Made by a program: the position numbers and the translations under genes. The notes under the pieces are model-generated. The model ran no database searches, was not told where the DNA came from, and saw nothing but the letters and a program-made list of their open reading frames with translations. This document shows, one piece after another, positions 1-8,501 of a stretch of DNA of 53,945 bases. The stretch is from Kofleriaceae bacterium. Its GTDB lineage: Bacteria; Myxococcota_A; Polyangia; Haliangiales; Haliangiaceae. How positions within the stretch are numbered: position 1 is the stretch's first letter; every line of letters starts with the position of its first letter. Location: contig JABFXX010000511.1 in assembly GCA_013368795.1 (NCBI GenBank), positions 1 to 53,945 on the forward strand, read 5' to 3'.

Positions 1-246
1 CTCGATATCACGACGGGCAACAGCACGATCACCGCGCAGCTGAACAGCGTGCTGTCGATCAACTCGGATCACATACCCGTCGGCGATGCCGTGATCACCG
101 GCAGCGGCGAGAACTCCGCGAGCCCGGTGACCGTCCACGCGCTCGCCGGCTTCGAGGTTCACACGCGGCACGTGCGCGTGTTCCTGCAGGGCGCATTCGC
201 GCCGAGCGAGATCGCCGCCGCGCTCGGCCTGCGCCTCGCGTTCTAG
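1..246 (+). CDS. 3' end of a probable outer-membrane beta-barrel protein (partial)
   Basis: This is an open frame that enters from the left edge and stops with TAG at 244-246, so only about 81 C-terminal residues are visible. The tail alternates hydrophobic and polar residues and ends in ...LRLAF. A terminal Phe after alternating hydrophobics is the usual C-terminal signal of outer-membrane barrels recognised by BamA. The protein is therefore probably an outer-membrane barrel, but its function cannot be named from this fragment. It converges on the next gene, and the two stops share one CTAG palindrome. Confidence 0.6.
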   Translation, partial: LDITTGNSTITAQLNSVLSINSDHIPVGDAVITGSGENSASPVTVHALAGFEVHTRHVRVFLQGAFAPSEIAAALGLRLAF

Positions 247-1715
247 TAGAGGATGCCGAGCGTGACCGCGAGGCCGTAGTGGGTGTCGGCCGCGGCCGAT
301 ACGCCGCGCGCATTGGCCATCGTGCCCGGCGTCGCGTCGAACTTGAGATTCACCTGATCGTAGTCGGCGTTGATCTGTAACGCGTAGTGCGCGCCGAGCA
401 TGAACTGCACGCCTGCGCGGACATCGAACGCGGTGATCTTCGCCGAGCCGTAGTTGTCGCCCTTCTGGATCGATCCGGCGTCGAACATCAGCGGGACGTC
501 CAGGCTCACGTACCCGCCGATCTTCGGCGTGAACGGGAAGCGCGCGACGACCTGCGGCGCGACGCCCTTGTAGTTGACGTCGGGCATGTCGAGCTGGCTC
601 GCCATCATCAAGTTTCTGCGATCGGCCATGAAGTAGCGGCCCCAGTACGCGATGCCCGCCGCGATCGACGCGCCGCCGAACGTGAACCGATAGCGCGCGC
701 CGATCGAGTAGTCGCCGGCGACGATCGGCGCGGTCACCGTCGTGCCGGGAACCGCGATGCCGAGCGCGAACGTGCGGGTGTACGTCGCGGCGAGGCCGAG
801 TCCGGCGCCCGGACCCTTCAGCGACTTGAACGCGCCCGGATAGATCTCGCCTTCGATGCGACCGGCAGGTGCGGCCGTCCCGACCGGCGGCGGCGCCATC
901 GCGCCTGTCGACTGATACGTGAACGTGCGGCGCGCGAACGCGGCGCCGGCGTCGGCCCACACCGCGGCCTGCGTCACCGGATGACGCGGCTTGGCCTCGG
1001 GCTCGTCGGCGTCATCGCGCCTGCGCCGGCGGCGCGAGCGATCGTCGTCCTCTTCGTCGTCGCGGCGCGAGATGCTCTCGTCGTCGTCGCGCCGGCTCGT
1101 GCGGCGGCGGCCGCGATCGTCGTCATCGTCGCGGTTGCGACGGCGCTTGTCGTCATCGCGCGCGCGGCGATCGTCGTCGTCCTTCTTGCGGCGCTCGTCC
1201 TCGTCCTTCTTGCGACGATCGTCCTCGGCGCGACGCCGGTCCTCGTCGTCCTTCCGCTTCCGTTCCTCTTCGCGGCGCGCTACCTCGTCATCATCGTCGT
1301 CATCGGCCTGCGCCGCGGCGTCGTCGATGCGCTTGCCGAGCTTTGCTTCGAGCTCTTTCTTCAGCGCCTTCGTCGTCTTGAAGTCGAGCTCGAGCTTGCT
1401 CTTGTTCTTGCCCTTGCCGGCGATGGTCAGCTCGAGGTGCTTCTTGCGCACCTTGCCGTGGATCACGACATCGACCTCGAGCTTGTTGCGCAGTCGCTTC
1501 ACGGCCTTGTTGTCGAACGTCGTGATCGACAGCTTCTCGATATCGCGCTGCACGCGATCTTGCCGCGTGACCTTTGCGTGGTCTTCGGCAGCATCGGCGA
1601 CGATCTCGGCGATCTTGCCGCCATCGTCGCCGTCGAGAGGCGCGACCGCGACCTTCGGCTTGGCCATCGCGATCGCGGGGATCACGAACACGAGCAGAAG
1701 GAACGACCACCGCAC
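243..1715 (-). CDS. Envelope protein: FlgO/CsgG-like N-terminus, highly charged linker, barrel-like C-terminus
   Basis: The protein has 490 residues. Residues 1-18 form a clean signal peptide ending in AMA. Residues 20-130 resemble the alpha/beta domain of FlgO/CsgG-type envelope proteins: a VAVAPLDGDDG start, and a later stretch ending in a VDVVIHGKV strand. Residues about 140-245 are an extreme low-complexity run of Asp, Glu, Arg and Lys, which should be disordered. Residues about 250-490 contain repeated amphipathic strands rich in Gly and aromatics and end in GILY, as expected for an outer-membrane barrel. The substrate or role is unknown. It is convergent with the partial gene at the left edge. 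Confidence 0.75.
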   Translation of the reverse strand: MRWSFLLLVFVIPAIAMAKPKVAVAPLDGDDGGKIAEIVADAAEDHAKVTRQDRVQRDIEKLSITTFDNKAVKRLRNKLEVDVVIHGKVRKKHLELTIAGKGKNKSKLELDFKTTKALKKELEAKLGKRIDDAAAQADDDDDDEVARREEERKRKDDEDRRRAEDDRRKKDEDERRKKDDDDRRARDDDKRRRNRDDDDDRGRRRTSRRDDDESISRRDDEEDDDRSRRRRRRDDADEPEAKPRHPVTQAAVWADAGAAFARRTFTYQSTGAMAPPPVGTAAPAGRIEGEIYPGAFKSLKGPGAGLGLAATYTRTFALGIAVPGTTVTAPIVAGDYSIGARYRFTFGGASIAAGIAYWGRYFMADRRNLMMASQLDMPDVNYKGVAPQVVARFPFTPKIGGYVSLDVPLMFDAGSIQKGDNYGSAKITAFDVRAGVQFMLGAHYALQINADYDQVNLKFDATPGTMANARGVSAAADTHYGLAVTLGILY

Positions 1716-1736
1716 GGTAGGTCGAGGATAACCGAC

Positions 1737-2048
1737 TCAGCGTCGCGGGAAGTAGCGATCAAGCTGTCCCTTGAACATCCCGTAGCCGGCTTCATCGAGG
1801 CAGCGCTCACCCATCTGCCGGGTGATCTGCGGCGCATTCTTGTTCGCGGCGTATGTCGCCGGACAGTACTGTTGCGCGAGCGCGCGAAATTCTTGTTGCT
1901 GTTGGTTATTACCGGCGCCGCCGGTGACCGCGTCGAGGAGGCTGGATTCGATGGCGTTCAGCATGAGGAACGCCAAGAGCAACGGTGGTGCCACCGCCCC
2001 GGCCTCGACGAGACCCAGCGATCGTCGGGACTTGCGAGCGTCCGTCAC
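1737..2048 (-). CDS. Small hypothetical protein with one membrane segment
   Basis: This 103-residue protein has a basic N-terminus (KSRR) followed by one hydrophobic stretch at about residues 17-33. It continues with a Gln-rich tract (NNQQQQEF) and a C-terminal part with two Cys residues (QYCP and ERCLDEAG) that could form a disulfide if exported. The hydrophobic stretch suggests a single-pass membrane protein or an uncleaved signal. It lies 21 bases upstream of the charged envelope protein on the same strand and could be co-transcribed with it. I do not recognise a family. Confidence 0.55.
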   Translation of the reverse strand: MTDARKSRRSLGLVEAGAVAPPLLLAFLMLNAIESSLLDAVTGGAGNNQQQQEFRALAQQYCPATYAANKNAPQITRQMGERCLDEAGYGMFKGQLDRYFPRR

Positions 2049-2125
2049 CTCGAGGCGACGCGCCCGGGCCGTATCACTCGCGGGGCTCGAGGGGCCGAGT
2101 GCCGCGGTTTACAGGGCTGTAACAG

Positions 2126-3196
2126 CTAATCGAGCGGCAGGGCGACCGAGAACGTCGAGCCCTGACCTGGCGTGCTGCAGAGCGTGATGCTGCCGCCGTG
2201 CGCCTCGACGAGCTGGCGCGTGATGTAGAGGCCGAGCCCGAACCCGCCATAGGCGGCCGGGACCGCGCGCTCGAACTTCTCGAAGATGCGGTCCGCGTCC
2301 AGGTGCGAGACGCCGATGCCCTGGTCGCGCACGTCGATACGCGCGAAGCCTTCGGCGCGATCGCCGAGGATCTGGATCGGTCGACCGCGGCCGTACTTGA
2401 GCGCGTTGACGAGCAGGTTCGTGAACACCTGGTCGAGGCGCAGGCGATCCCACTGGCCGCGCTGACTGCGCACGTCGATCACGATCGGCGAACCTGCGAG
2501 CTCGGCGCGCGGCCGCAGTCGTTCGGCGACATCGCGGACGAGATCGGCGAGATCGACTTCGCTTCGCGCCAGCGCGATGTGACCGCCCTTGACGTTCTGT
2601 GCGTCGAGCAGCGTGTTGATGAGCGTCGCGAGGCGGGTGACCTCGCCGCGCGCGGCTTGCATCTGCGGAAGCAGCTCGAACAGCTCGGCGCGTTCGAGCA
2701 TGCGCTCGAGCTGCTGCAGCTGGAGGCTGACGTTGGTGATCGGCGAGCGCAGCTCGTGCGATGCGACGACGAGGAACTCGTCGCGCAGTGCGAGTGCACG
2801 CTGCGTGGTCTCGATCAGCGCCTCGCGCTCGCGCTCGTGTCGCTTGCGCTCGGTGATGTCGCGGATGACGCTGAGGAGCAGGCGGCGCTCGCCGATGGTC
2901 ACGCCGCGCGAGTTGACCTCGACGTTGAGGATCGTGCCGTCCTTGCGGCGATGCAGCGTCTCGAACAGGACGCCGGCCATGTCGGCCGCCTTCATCTGGA
3001 CCGGTACGTCGGCCGGATCGGCGCGCAGATCGTAGACCGTCATGTCGAGGAGCTCGCTGCGCGGGTAACCGTAGGCGAGCTCGGCGGCCTCGTTCGCATC
3101 GACGACGCGACCATCGACCGCATCGAGCACGACGAGGATGTCTCGCGCGTGCTCGAAGAAGAATCGGCTGATCTCGGGCGCGTGCTCCGGGCGCAC
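2126..3196 (-). CDS. PAS-domain sensor histidine kinase (soluble)
   Basis: This 356-residue protein starts with a PAS/PAC domain (about 10-118; NEAAELAYGYPRSELL, then the PAC-like RRKDGTILNVEVN and the joint IRDITERK). The HisKA dimerisation domain carries the H-box VASHELRSPITN with phospho-acceptor His147. The HATPase domain follows, with N-box Asn264 (FTNLLVNALKYG), G1 box DQGIGV, F-box FEKFER and G2 box GFGLGLY. No membrane segment or signal is present, so it senses a cytoplasmic ligand or redox state through PAS. There is no adjacent response regulator, so it is an orphan kinase. All catalytic boxes look intact. Confidence 0.92.
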   Translation of the reverse strand: MRPEHAPEISRFFFEHARDILVVLDAVDGRVVDANEAAELAYGYPRSELLDMTVYDLRADPADVPVQMKAADMAGVLFETLHRRKDGTILNVEVNSRGVTIGERRLLLSVIRDITERKRHEREREALIETTQRALALRDEFLVVASHELRSPITNVSLQLQQLERMLERAELFELLPQMQAARGEVTRLATLINTLLDAQNVKGGHIALARSEVDLADLVRDVAERLRPRAELAGSPIVIDVRSQRGQWDRLRLDQVFTNLLVNALKYGRGRPIQILGDRAEGFARIDVRDQGIGVSHLDADRIFEKFERAVPAAYGGFGLGLYITRQLVEAHGGSITLCSTPGQGSTFSVALPLD

Positions 3197-3436
3197 GGAC
3201 CCACTGTAGAATCGGGCGATGGGGAAGGCGAGTACGTTTCGATTCGGAGTGCTTGCCGCGGGCCTGCTGGTCTTTCCGTTCCCGATCGGCGGATCCCGTT
3301 CACCTGGCAGCTAGCGGAATGGCTGACCCGGCCGTGGGAATGGCTCGTCGACTGGTTCTCGCGGTTTGTCCTCGGAATTCCTTCGCCTCCCCATCGCCAC
3401 CGACGGCGGGGTATCACCGAGTACCCACGTCTCTCG

Positions 3437-4441
3437 CTAACGCGATGACTCGTAGATGTCGAAGTAGCCGACGCCGGGCCGGTTGCTGACGAACATCAGG
3501 AAGCGCTCGTCGGCCGATAGCTGCGGATCGGCGTCGTACGCGTTGCTGTTGACCGCGCCGAGGTTCACCGGCGTGCCGAACGGCTTGCCCGGCGCGGGCC
3601 TCGTCGCACGCCACATGTCCGCGAAGCCCGCTCCGAGGGTGCGACCCGACTGGAAGTAGAGCACGCAGTCGTCAGCGGTCACCCACGGGTTCTCGTCGCC
3701 GGTTCCCGACACGAGCTCGGTGACCGGTTCGGGCGCCGACCACGCGTCGCTCGTGCTCGCCCGGCTCGCGCGAAACAGCACTGCCTCGCCCGCGGGATCG
3801 AGACGCTTGGAGTGGAAGTACGCGACGCGCCCGTCGGCCGAGACGAAGATGCCCTCGTCGAGTGCGGGCGAGCTGAGCTCGGCGATCCGCGTCGGTGCGC
3901 CGAATGGAGACGTGCGCGTGGGACGCTTGGCCACGTAGAAGTCGAGGTCGCCGCTCGTGCCCGGCCGGTCCGACGAGAAGTACAGCGTGAGGCCATCGGG
4001 CGAGATCTCGGCGCCGAGCTCGACGGCTGCGGTGTTCACGATGCCGAGGTCGATCGGCGCGCTCCACGGCGCGGACGTCGACGTGCGCGTCGCCTGCCAG
4101 ATGTCCTGGTTGCCCTGGCCGCCGGGACGATCGGACTTGAACACGATCAGGAGCCGGTCGGCGGTGAAGCTCGGCGTGCCGTCGGCGACGGTGGTCGAGA
4201 GCTCCATGACGAGCACCGGCGTGCCGAACGCGCCGAGCGCCGGATGACTCGCGCACATGGGGCCAGCGTCGTTCGGGGCATCGACGGCCGCGTCGGCACC
4301 GTCGGGAACGATGCAGAGCCCGGCGATGCACGCGAGGCCGTCGGGGCACTCGCCGGCAGCGTTGCACGCGGCGCCTTCGGTCGGCGTCGGCTTGAAGCAC
4401 GCGGTCGCACAAAGTGCGACGACGATGCTCGTGCAGCGCAT
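3437..4441 (-). CDS. PD40 beta-propeller lipoprotein
   Basis: This 334-residue protein begins with a short signal and a lipobox (CATAC), so it is probably a lipoprotein. A Cys-rich segment of the CxxxGxCPxGxxCxxGxC type common in myxobacterial surface proteins follows (about 26-45). At least five PD40/WD40-like repeats come next, recognisable by phrases such as SPDGLTLYFSSDRPG, SADGRVAYFHS and SADERFLMFVSNRPG, spaced about 50-60 residues apart. It should fold as a TolB-type propeller outside the cytoplasm, with an unknown binding partner. Its ATG lies only two bases past the stop of the RarD-like gene, so it is probably translated from the same mRNA. Confidence 0.85.
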   Translation of the reverse strand: MRCTSIVVALCATACFKPTPTEGAACNAAGECPDGLACIAGLCIVPDGADAAVDAPNDAGPMCASHPALGAFGTPVLVMELSTTVADGTPSFTADRLLIVFKSDRPGGQGNQDIWQATRTSTSAPWSAPIDLGIVNTAAVELGAEISPDGLTLYFSSDRPGTSGDLDFYVAKRPTRTSPFGAPTRIAELSSPALDEGIFVSADGRVAYFHSKRLDPAGEAVLFRASRASTSDAWSAPEPVTELVSGTGDENPWVTADDCVLYFQSGRTLGAGFADMWRATRPAPGKPFGTPVNLGAVNSNAYDADPQLSADERFLMFVSNRPGVGYFDIYESSR

Positions 4442-4443
4442 CG

Positions 4444-5328
4444 TTACATCGTAGCAGGACGCCTGGTCTGCCGAACGAGATCGATCGAAAACACGACGAG
4501 GCCCGCCCAGATCCACATGAACGCGAGCAGGCGGTCGTGTGCGAGAGGCTCGCCATACGCGAGCACGGCGAGCAGGAACTGGCCCGTCGGCGCGAGGTAC
4601 TGGAGGAAGCCGACCGTGGAGAGCGGCAGGCGACGCGCGGCGCTCGTGAACAGGACGAGCGGGATCGCGGTCACGAAGCCGGTGCCGACGAGCAGCGCGG
4701 CGAGCTTCGGGCTCGCGGTTGCCATCGCGCCACCGCCGAGCACGGCGAGATAGATCGCGGCGACCGGGGCGAGCAGCACGGTCTCGATCGTCGAGCCGAC
4801 GAGTGCGTCGACCTTCGCGGTCTTGCGGACGAGGCCGTAGAGGCCGAACGTGAGTGCGAGCACGAGCGCGATCCACGGCACGCGGCCAGCGCTCCACGTC
4901 AGGTACGCGACGCCGATCGTCGCACTCGCGATCGCGAGCCACTGCAGCCGGCGGAGCCGCTCGCGCAGCACGAGCGTGCCGAGCGCGATCGAGACGAGCG
5001 GGTTGATGAAGTAGCCGAGGCTCGCATCGAGGAGGTGGCCGTGCGTCGTCGCGCCGACGAACACCGTCCAGTTGACCGCGAGAAGTGCCGCCGAGGCGGC
5101 CATCACACCGACAAGACGCAGGTCGCGCCACGCACGAACGAACGTGCGCCACTCGCCGGCCGCGACCATGAAGATGCCGAACGCGACGAGACCCCAGATC
5201 GCGCGATGTGCGATCAGCTCGACCGGGTCGACGGCGGAGAGCGGCTTCCAGTAGGCGGCAACGACGCCCCACAGGCCGTACGCGATCACTCCCTGAAGGA
5301 GTCCTGTGCGTTCGCGTACATCCGGCAT
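4444..5328 (-). CDS. rarD: RarD-like EamA-family transporter
   Basis: This 294-residue protein is almost entirely hydrophobic, with about ten membrane segments in two EamA halves. The start contains GVIAYGLWGVVAAYWKPLS, and the first half continues with ELIAHRAIWGLV. These are typical of RarD, as is LGYFINPLVSIALGTLVLRERL at the end of the first half. The second half has VGFLQYLAPTGQFLLAVLAYGEPL. RarD proteins are inner-membrane permeases of the drug/metabolite superfamily whose substrate is unsettled. The length fits the family. It overlaps nothing upstream and is divergent from the small membrane protein at 5405. Confidence 0.9.
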   Translation of the reverse strand: MPDVRERTGLLQGVIAYGLWGVVAAYWKPLSAVDPVELIAHRAIWGLVAFGIFMVAAGEWRTFVRAWRDLRLVGVMAASAALLAVNWTVFVGATTHGHLLDASLGYFINPLVSIALGTLVLRERLRRLQWLAIASATIGVAYLTWSAGRVPWIALVLALTFGLYGLVRKTAKVDALVGSTIETVLLAPVAAIYLAVLGGGAMATASPKLAALLVGTGFVTAIPLVLFTSAARRLPLSTVGFLQYLAPTGQFLLAVLAYGEPLAHDRLLAFMWIWAGLVVFSIDLVRQTRRPATM

Positions 5329-5404
5329 CCGGGCTCATGCCTTAGCACGGCAAACTGCGGTCCAGAACTGGCGCGAGGCCCGACCGTGCGTACACTCTCA
5401 CGCC

Positions 5405-5584
5405 ATGACGGTGTCGCGGATGCGCGTGGCCAAATCGGAGACGCGCGACATGGCCGAACGCGATCGCGTGCAGCTCGGTCTGCTCAACGAGCCGACCGAA
5501 TGGGAGCGGAGCAACGCGAAGTTCTTCATCGCGTTCGTGGTGATCGTCGCGCTGCTCGCCGTGCTCGCGCTCGCCCTGCGCTGA
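5405..5584 (+). CDS. Small single-pass membrane protein
   Basis: This 59-residue protein has a charged N-terminal half (KSETRDMAERDRV... and NEPTEWERSNAK) and a C-terminal hydrophobic helix of about 20 residues (FFIAFVVIVALLAVLALALR) that runs to the end. It looks like a tail-anchored inner-membrane protein with its soluble part in the cytoplasm. The ATG at 5405 was chosen because the protein character begins there, although the frame stays open further upstream. It is divergent from the RarD-like gene with a 76-base spacer that must hold both promoters. No family was recognised. Confidence 0.6.
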   Translation: MTVSRMRVAKSETRDMAERDRVQLGLLNEPTEWERSNAKFFIAFVVIVALLAVLALALR

Positions 5585-5600
5585 GAGTTATCCGCTGCGA

Positions 5601-5650
5601 CGCCGTCAGTGAGGCCGAGACGTGATGCGAATGTGCTGCAGCGGCTCTAG
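5601..5650 (-). pseudogene. Remnant of the 3' end of a second spondin-type gene
   Basis: Bases 5601-5645 match 6288-6332, the 3' end of the spondin lipoprotein gene, with only a few differences. Read leftward, the fragment encodes EPLQHIRITSRPH plus stop, against QPLQHIRVTLRPH plus stop in the intact gene. The match fades upstream of this and no longer frame was found. The simplest reading is a decayed tail of a former paralogue, with the small gene at 5774 lying between the two. This is read directly from the sequence; the origin is inferred. Confidence 0.5.
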
Positions 5651-5773
5651 CATTCGCCAGCTGCCGCACGATCGCGCAGGCGCGGCAGCGGTCGCGGCTC
5701 CGGACACACGAACCGGTCGCCATCGATCAATGCGTTCGCCACGAATTCACAAACTGATGTTACAAGCGGGCGC

Positions 5774-6172
5774 ATGGCCCGGCGCTGCCAGATCTGCGGG
5801 AAACTGTCACCGACGCAATCGCAGCGTTGCGACTGCGGCTATGACTTCGTGACCGGCGAGGTCGGTGGGGCGATCGAGCGCGCGAACATCGATTCTCAGC
5901 TGGCGGTGACGGGCATCGTAGGGGGTGGCGGGATGATCGCCGCCGGCGTGCTCGGCGCCGTCCTCGGGGGAGCGCTTGCGTGGTGGCTGGCGCTCGAAGG
6001 TTTCGCGGTTCTTGCGTGGGGACTGGGATGCGCCGGCAGCGTCTCGCTCGTGATCGCGGTGGTCGGTCTGGTGAAGATGGTCAAAGCGACTGCGGCGCAG
6101 CGCGAGGCCGCACGGCGCGGCCGCACCGCCGAGGATCGCAAAGCGCTGCCCGAAGCGCGCGCGCTCGACTGA
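5774..6172 (+). CDS. Zinc-ribbon protein with two membrane helices
   Basis: This 132-residue protein starts with a four-Cys zinc ribbon (RRCQICGK... then QRCDCGYDF). Two hydrophobic segments follow: about 45-70, which is Gly/Ala-rich, and about 76-98. It ends in a basic tail (KATAAQREAARRGRT). The arrangement of an N-terminal cytoplasmic zinc ribbon followed by a membrane hairpin is common in uncharacterised bacterial proteins. The ATG sits directly before the ribbon. The gene stands alone between the spondin remnant and the convergent spondin lipoprotein. Its function is unknown. Confidence 0.75.
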   Translation: MARRCQICGKLSPTQSQRCDCGYDFVTGEVGGAIERANIDSQLAVTGIVGGGGMIAAGVLGAVLGGALAWWLALEGFAVLAWGLGCAGSVSLVIAVVGLVKMVKATAAQREAARRGRTAEDRKALPEARALD

Positions 6173-6292
6173 TGATTCGACGCGGCCTCCCGTCGACGAG
6201 AACCCGCCCGTCGGCGGCGACGTGTCGACGCCCGACTCCTCGAGGAGCACGCTGCCGCTCGCGCTGCTCGTACTCGTCTCGCCGCTGCGCCG

Positions 6293-7660
6293 TCAGTGAG
6301 GCCGTAGCGTGACGCGGATGTGCTGCAGAGGCTGCACGCTGTAGCGATCGACGGTGACGCCGCGGACCTGCGCGACGCGATCGGGACGGCCTGTATTCGG
6401 CGCGGCCTGCTGCACCCCAGTGTCGGGGCCGACGTCGAGCTCCTCGTCGCCTTCGGTTCCGAGGTCGTAGAGGAAGACCTCGGTCGTGACATTGCCGGTG
6501 CGCGGGATGTCGCCCTCGTAGAGCGCGATGCCCTCGGGACTCGTCGAGAAGAACCAGTCGTTCGACATCTCGAACATCGACGCGAACGTCAGGAACTGGC
6601 CGGGCTCGCCGTGGACGACGACCTCGAACGCCTGGCCCGGCGCGGCCGCACCCGCGATGTCGCTGTCGACCGGCGCCGTCACCTCGGTGGCCGAGACGAC
6701 ACCTTCGGGCGGCGTCGCGTTCAAGCTATCGACGAGCGGCTTCGGATCGCCATCCTCGGCGAGGCGCTCGAGACCGAGACCGCGATCGGCCTCGCCCGGC
6801 GTGAACAGCAGATTCGGCGTCGTGCCGACGACGACGACCGTCGGCGAGAGCGGGGTCGCGAACCCTCGCTGCGTGCGCAGCGTCGCCGCGAGCGTGTCGG
6901 GCTGGCCCGCCTCGGCGAGCAGCTCGAGGCCGTTGGGGCGAGCGGGCTCGCCGGGTTCGAAGAACGGCGCGGGCTGCTCGTGCAGCGTCCACGCGATCGG
7001 CGCGATGTGGACTGCGGTCATGCGATCCGATGTCTGCAGCGTGTTGTCGCGCGAGGTGTCCTCGATCAGCAGCGTGAACTGCTGGTCGGCACCGGGCGTG
7101 AGCGTCACCCGGATCATTCGCTGCATCGCCGGGAGGTTGAATGTCGCGCCGCTGGTGAGCTGCACCATCGGCGGGACCTCGCGGACGATGTTGTTCGGAT
7201 CGGGGTCGCCCTGGTTGCGCATCAGCTGTTTCACGCCGGTCGCGTCGCCGACGAACGGTTCCTGATCGGCCTCGGTGCCGGCGTCCCAGAGCTTGACGAA
7301 CTGCGTGACGTCGCCGGAGACCGCGACACCGTCTTGATACAGCGGGATCCCGTCGGGGCCGGGCGCGAAGAACCAGTCGTTCGACTCGCGCAGCATCGCT
7401 GCGAAGCTGATGGACTGACCCGGGGCTGCGGTGAAACGAACCTGGAACGCCTCGTTAGGGCCCAAAGGCCCGTCGACCTGACCTGTCTTGGTCGCCTGCG
7501 TACCGGCCTTCAACACGGTCCACGACGCGACGTTCTCGATGCGCACTGTGAAGTCGCGCGCGCCGCCGCTCACCGTGTCATCACCGGACGAATGGTCACC
7601 GTCGTCGCTGCACGCGACGAGCGTCAACGACGCGAGGACAAAGGCTCCGAGTAGTTTCAT
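6293..7660 (-). CDS. Lipoprotein with two tandem spondin_N domains
   Basis: This 455-residue lipoprotein has its lipobox Cys at residue 17 (LVACSDD). Two copies of a spondin_N-like module follow. The first (about 36-200) contains FTVRIENVASW, RESNDWFFAPGPDGIPLY, LWDAGTEADQEPFVG and a stretch ending in RVTLTPG. The second (about 215-455) contains EMSNDWFFSTSPEGIALY, YDLGTEGDEELDVGP and ends in HIRVTLRPH. Spondin_N domains are beta-sandwich modules found in secreted and extracellular-matrix proteins, so this is probably a surface adhesion or scaffold protein. A good ribosome site (AAAGGA) precedes the ATG. Confidence 0.85.
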   Translation of the reverse strand: MKLLGAFVLASLTLVACSDDGDHSSGDDTVSGGARDFTVRIENVASWTVLKAGTQATKTGQVDGPLGPNEAFQVRFTAAPGQSISFAAMLRESNDWFFAPGPDGIPLYQDGVAVSGDVTQFVKLWDAGTEADQEPFVGDATGVKQLMRNQGDPDPNNIVREVPPMVQLTSGATFNLPAMQRMIRVTLTPGADQQFTLLIEDTSRDNTLQTSDRMTAVHIAPIAWTLHEQPAPFFEPGEPARPNGLELLAEAGQPDTLAATLRTQRGFATPLSPTVVVVGTTPNLLFTPGEADRGLGLERLAEDGDPKPLVDSLNATPPEGVVSATEVTAPVDSDIAGAAAPGQAFEVVVHGEPGQFLTFASMFEMSNDWFFSTSPEGIALYEGDIPRTGNVTTEVFLYDLGTEGDEELDVGPDTGVQQAAPNTGRPDRVAQVRGVTVDRYSVQPLQHIRVTLRPH

Positions 7661-7762
7661 CGTCAGGTCCTTTCTCAGTTGAGCGGACCGTGATGCGAAG
7701 ACCGAGCCTCATTTCTTCAGCGCGACGGCGCGCGCGAAGTCACGTACGTGCCCTGCGCGGCG

Positions 7763-8452
7763 CTAGCAGCCGTCCGGACCGCACACCGCGCCGTCGACGA
7801 TCTCGTCCGGTTGCTCGGCCCAGCCGCGCTCGAGCGCGCCGAGCAGCACCTCCGGTGCCTGTGCGCCCGAGACGCCGAGCCGGCTGCCGATCACGAAGAA
7901 CGGCACGCCGCTGATCCCGAGCTCGCGCGCGATCGCCTGGTCGCCGCGCACTTCCTTCGCGTAGCGCTCGCTCGCGAGCACGTCGCGAACCTCGGCCTCG
8001 GGGAGACCAACCTCGACGGCGAGCGCGACGAGACCATCGACCTCGCCGATCGCGGCGCCGTCGGTGAAGTAGCCCTTCATCAGGCGCTCCTTCATCTGGC
8101 TCTGCAGGCCCTTCTCGAGCGCGAAGTGGAGCAGGCGATGCGCGTCGAACGTGTTGCCGCCCTTCGCGCGCTCGTAGTGGAACTCGAGACCTTCGCCGGC
8201 GGCGGCGCTCGTCACGCGATCGATCATCGCCTGCGCCTGCGCGGCGCTGACGCGATACTTCTTCGCCAGCTGCTCGGCGTGGCTGATGTTCTCGCGCACG
8301 CGCGGTGCACTCGGGTCGAGCTCGAACGAGTGGTAGACGACCTCGACGTCCTTCGCGTGCTCGAACTTGCCGAGCGCGGCCTCGAACCGGCGCTTGCCGA
8401 TGTAGCACCACGGGCACACGACGTCGGACCAGATGTCGACACGCAACTTCAT
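7763..8452 (-). CDS. DsbA/FrnE-family thiol oxidoreductase
   Basis: This 229-residue protein opens with VDIWSDVVCPWCYIGKRRFE, the active-site CxxC (Cys13-Pro-Trp-Cys16) of cytoplasmic FrnE-type DsbA-like proteins. The helical insert follows, with the family phrase FDAHRLLHFA. It ends with the cis-proline loop ISGVPFFVIG and a C-terminal SGAQAPEVLLGAL helix. No signal peptide is present, so it should act in the cytoplasm, probably in redox or oxidative-stress chemistry. The ATG at 8452 was preferred because it fits the family start; the open frame continues upstream. It lies 49 bases downstream of the hemerythrin gene on the same strand and may be co-transcribed. Confidence 0.92.
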   Translation of the reverse strand: MKLRVDIWSDVVCPWCYIGKRRFEAALGKFEHAKDVEVVYHSFELDPSAPRVRENISHAEQLAKKYRVSAAQAQAMIDRVTSAAAGEGLEFHYERAKGGNTFDAHRLLHFALEKGLQSQMKERLMKGYFTDGAAIGEVDGLVALAVEVGLPEAEVRDVLASERYAKEVRGDQAIARELGISGVPFFVIGSRLGVSGAQAPEVLLGALERGWAEQPDEIVDGAVCGPDGC

Positions 8453-8501
8453 GGGGCGACCGTACCAGCGCGGCGGCCGTTGGCCATGCGCCGGCGTGAA
8501 A

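Noticed and set aside
387-2129. Long open frame on the plus strand opposite the charged envelope protein
   Set aside because: It is the antisense of a GC-rich gene; the translation is a poor mix of Ala/Val/Arg with no domain, while the minus strand has a signal peptide and barrel pattern.
6173-6299. Protein-like tail (STLPLALLVLVSPLRRQ) in one plus-strand frame, resembling a MYXO-CTERM end
   Set aside because: It has no start codon or upstream body in that frame and overlaps the convergent spondin gene stop; at most a remnant.
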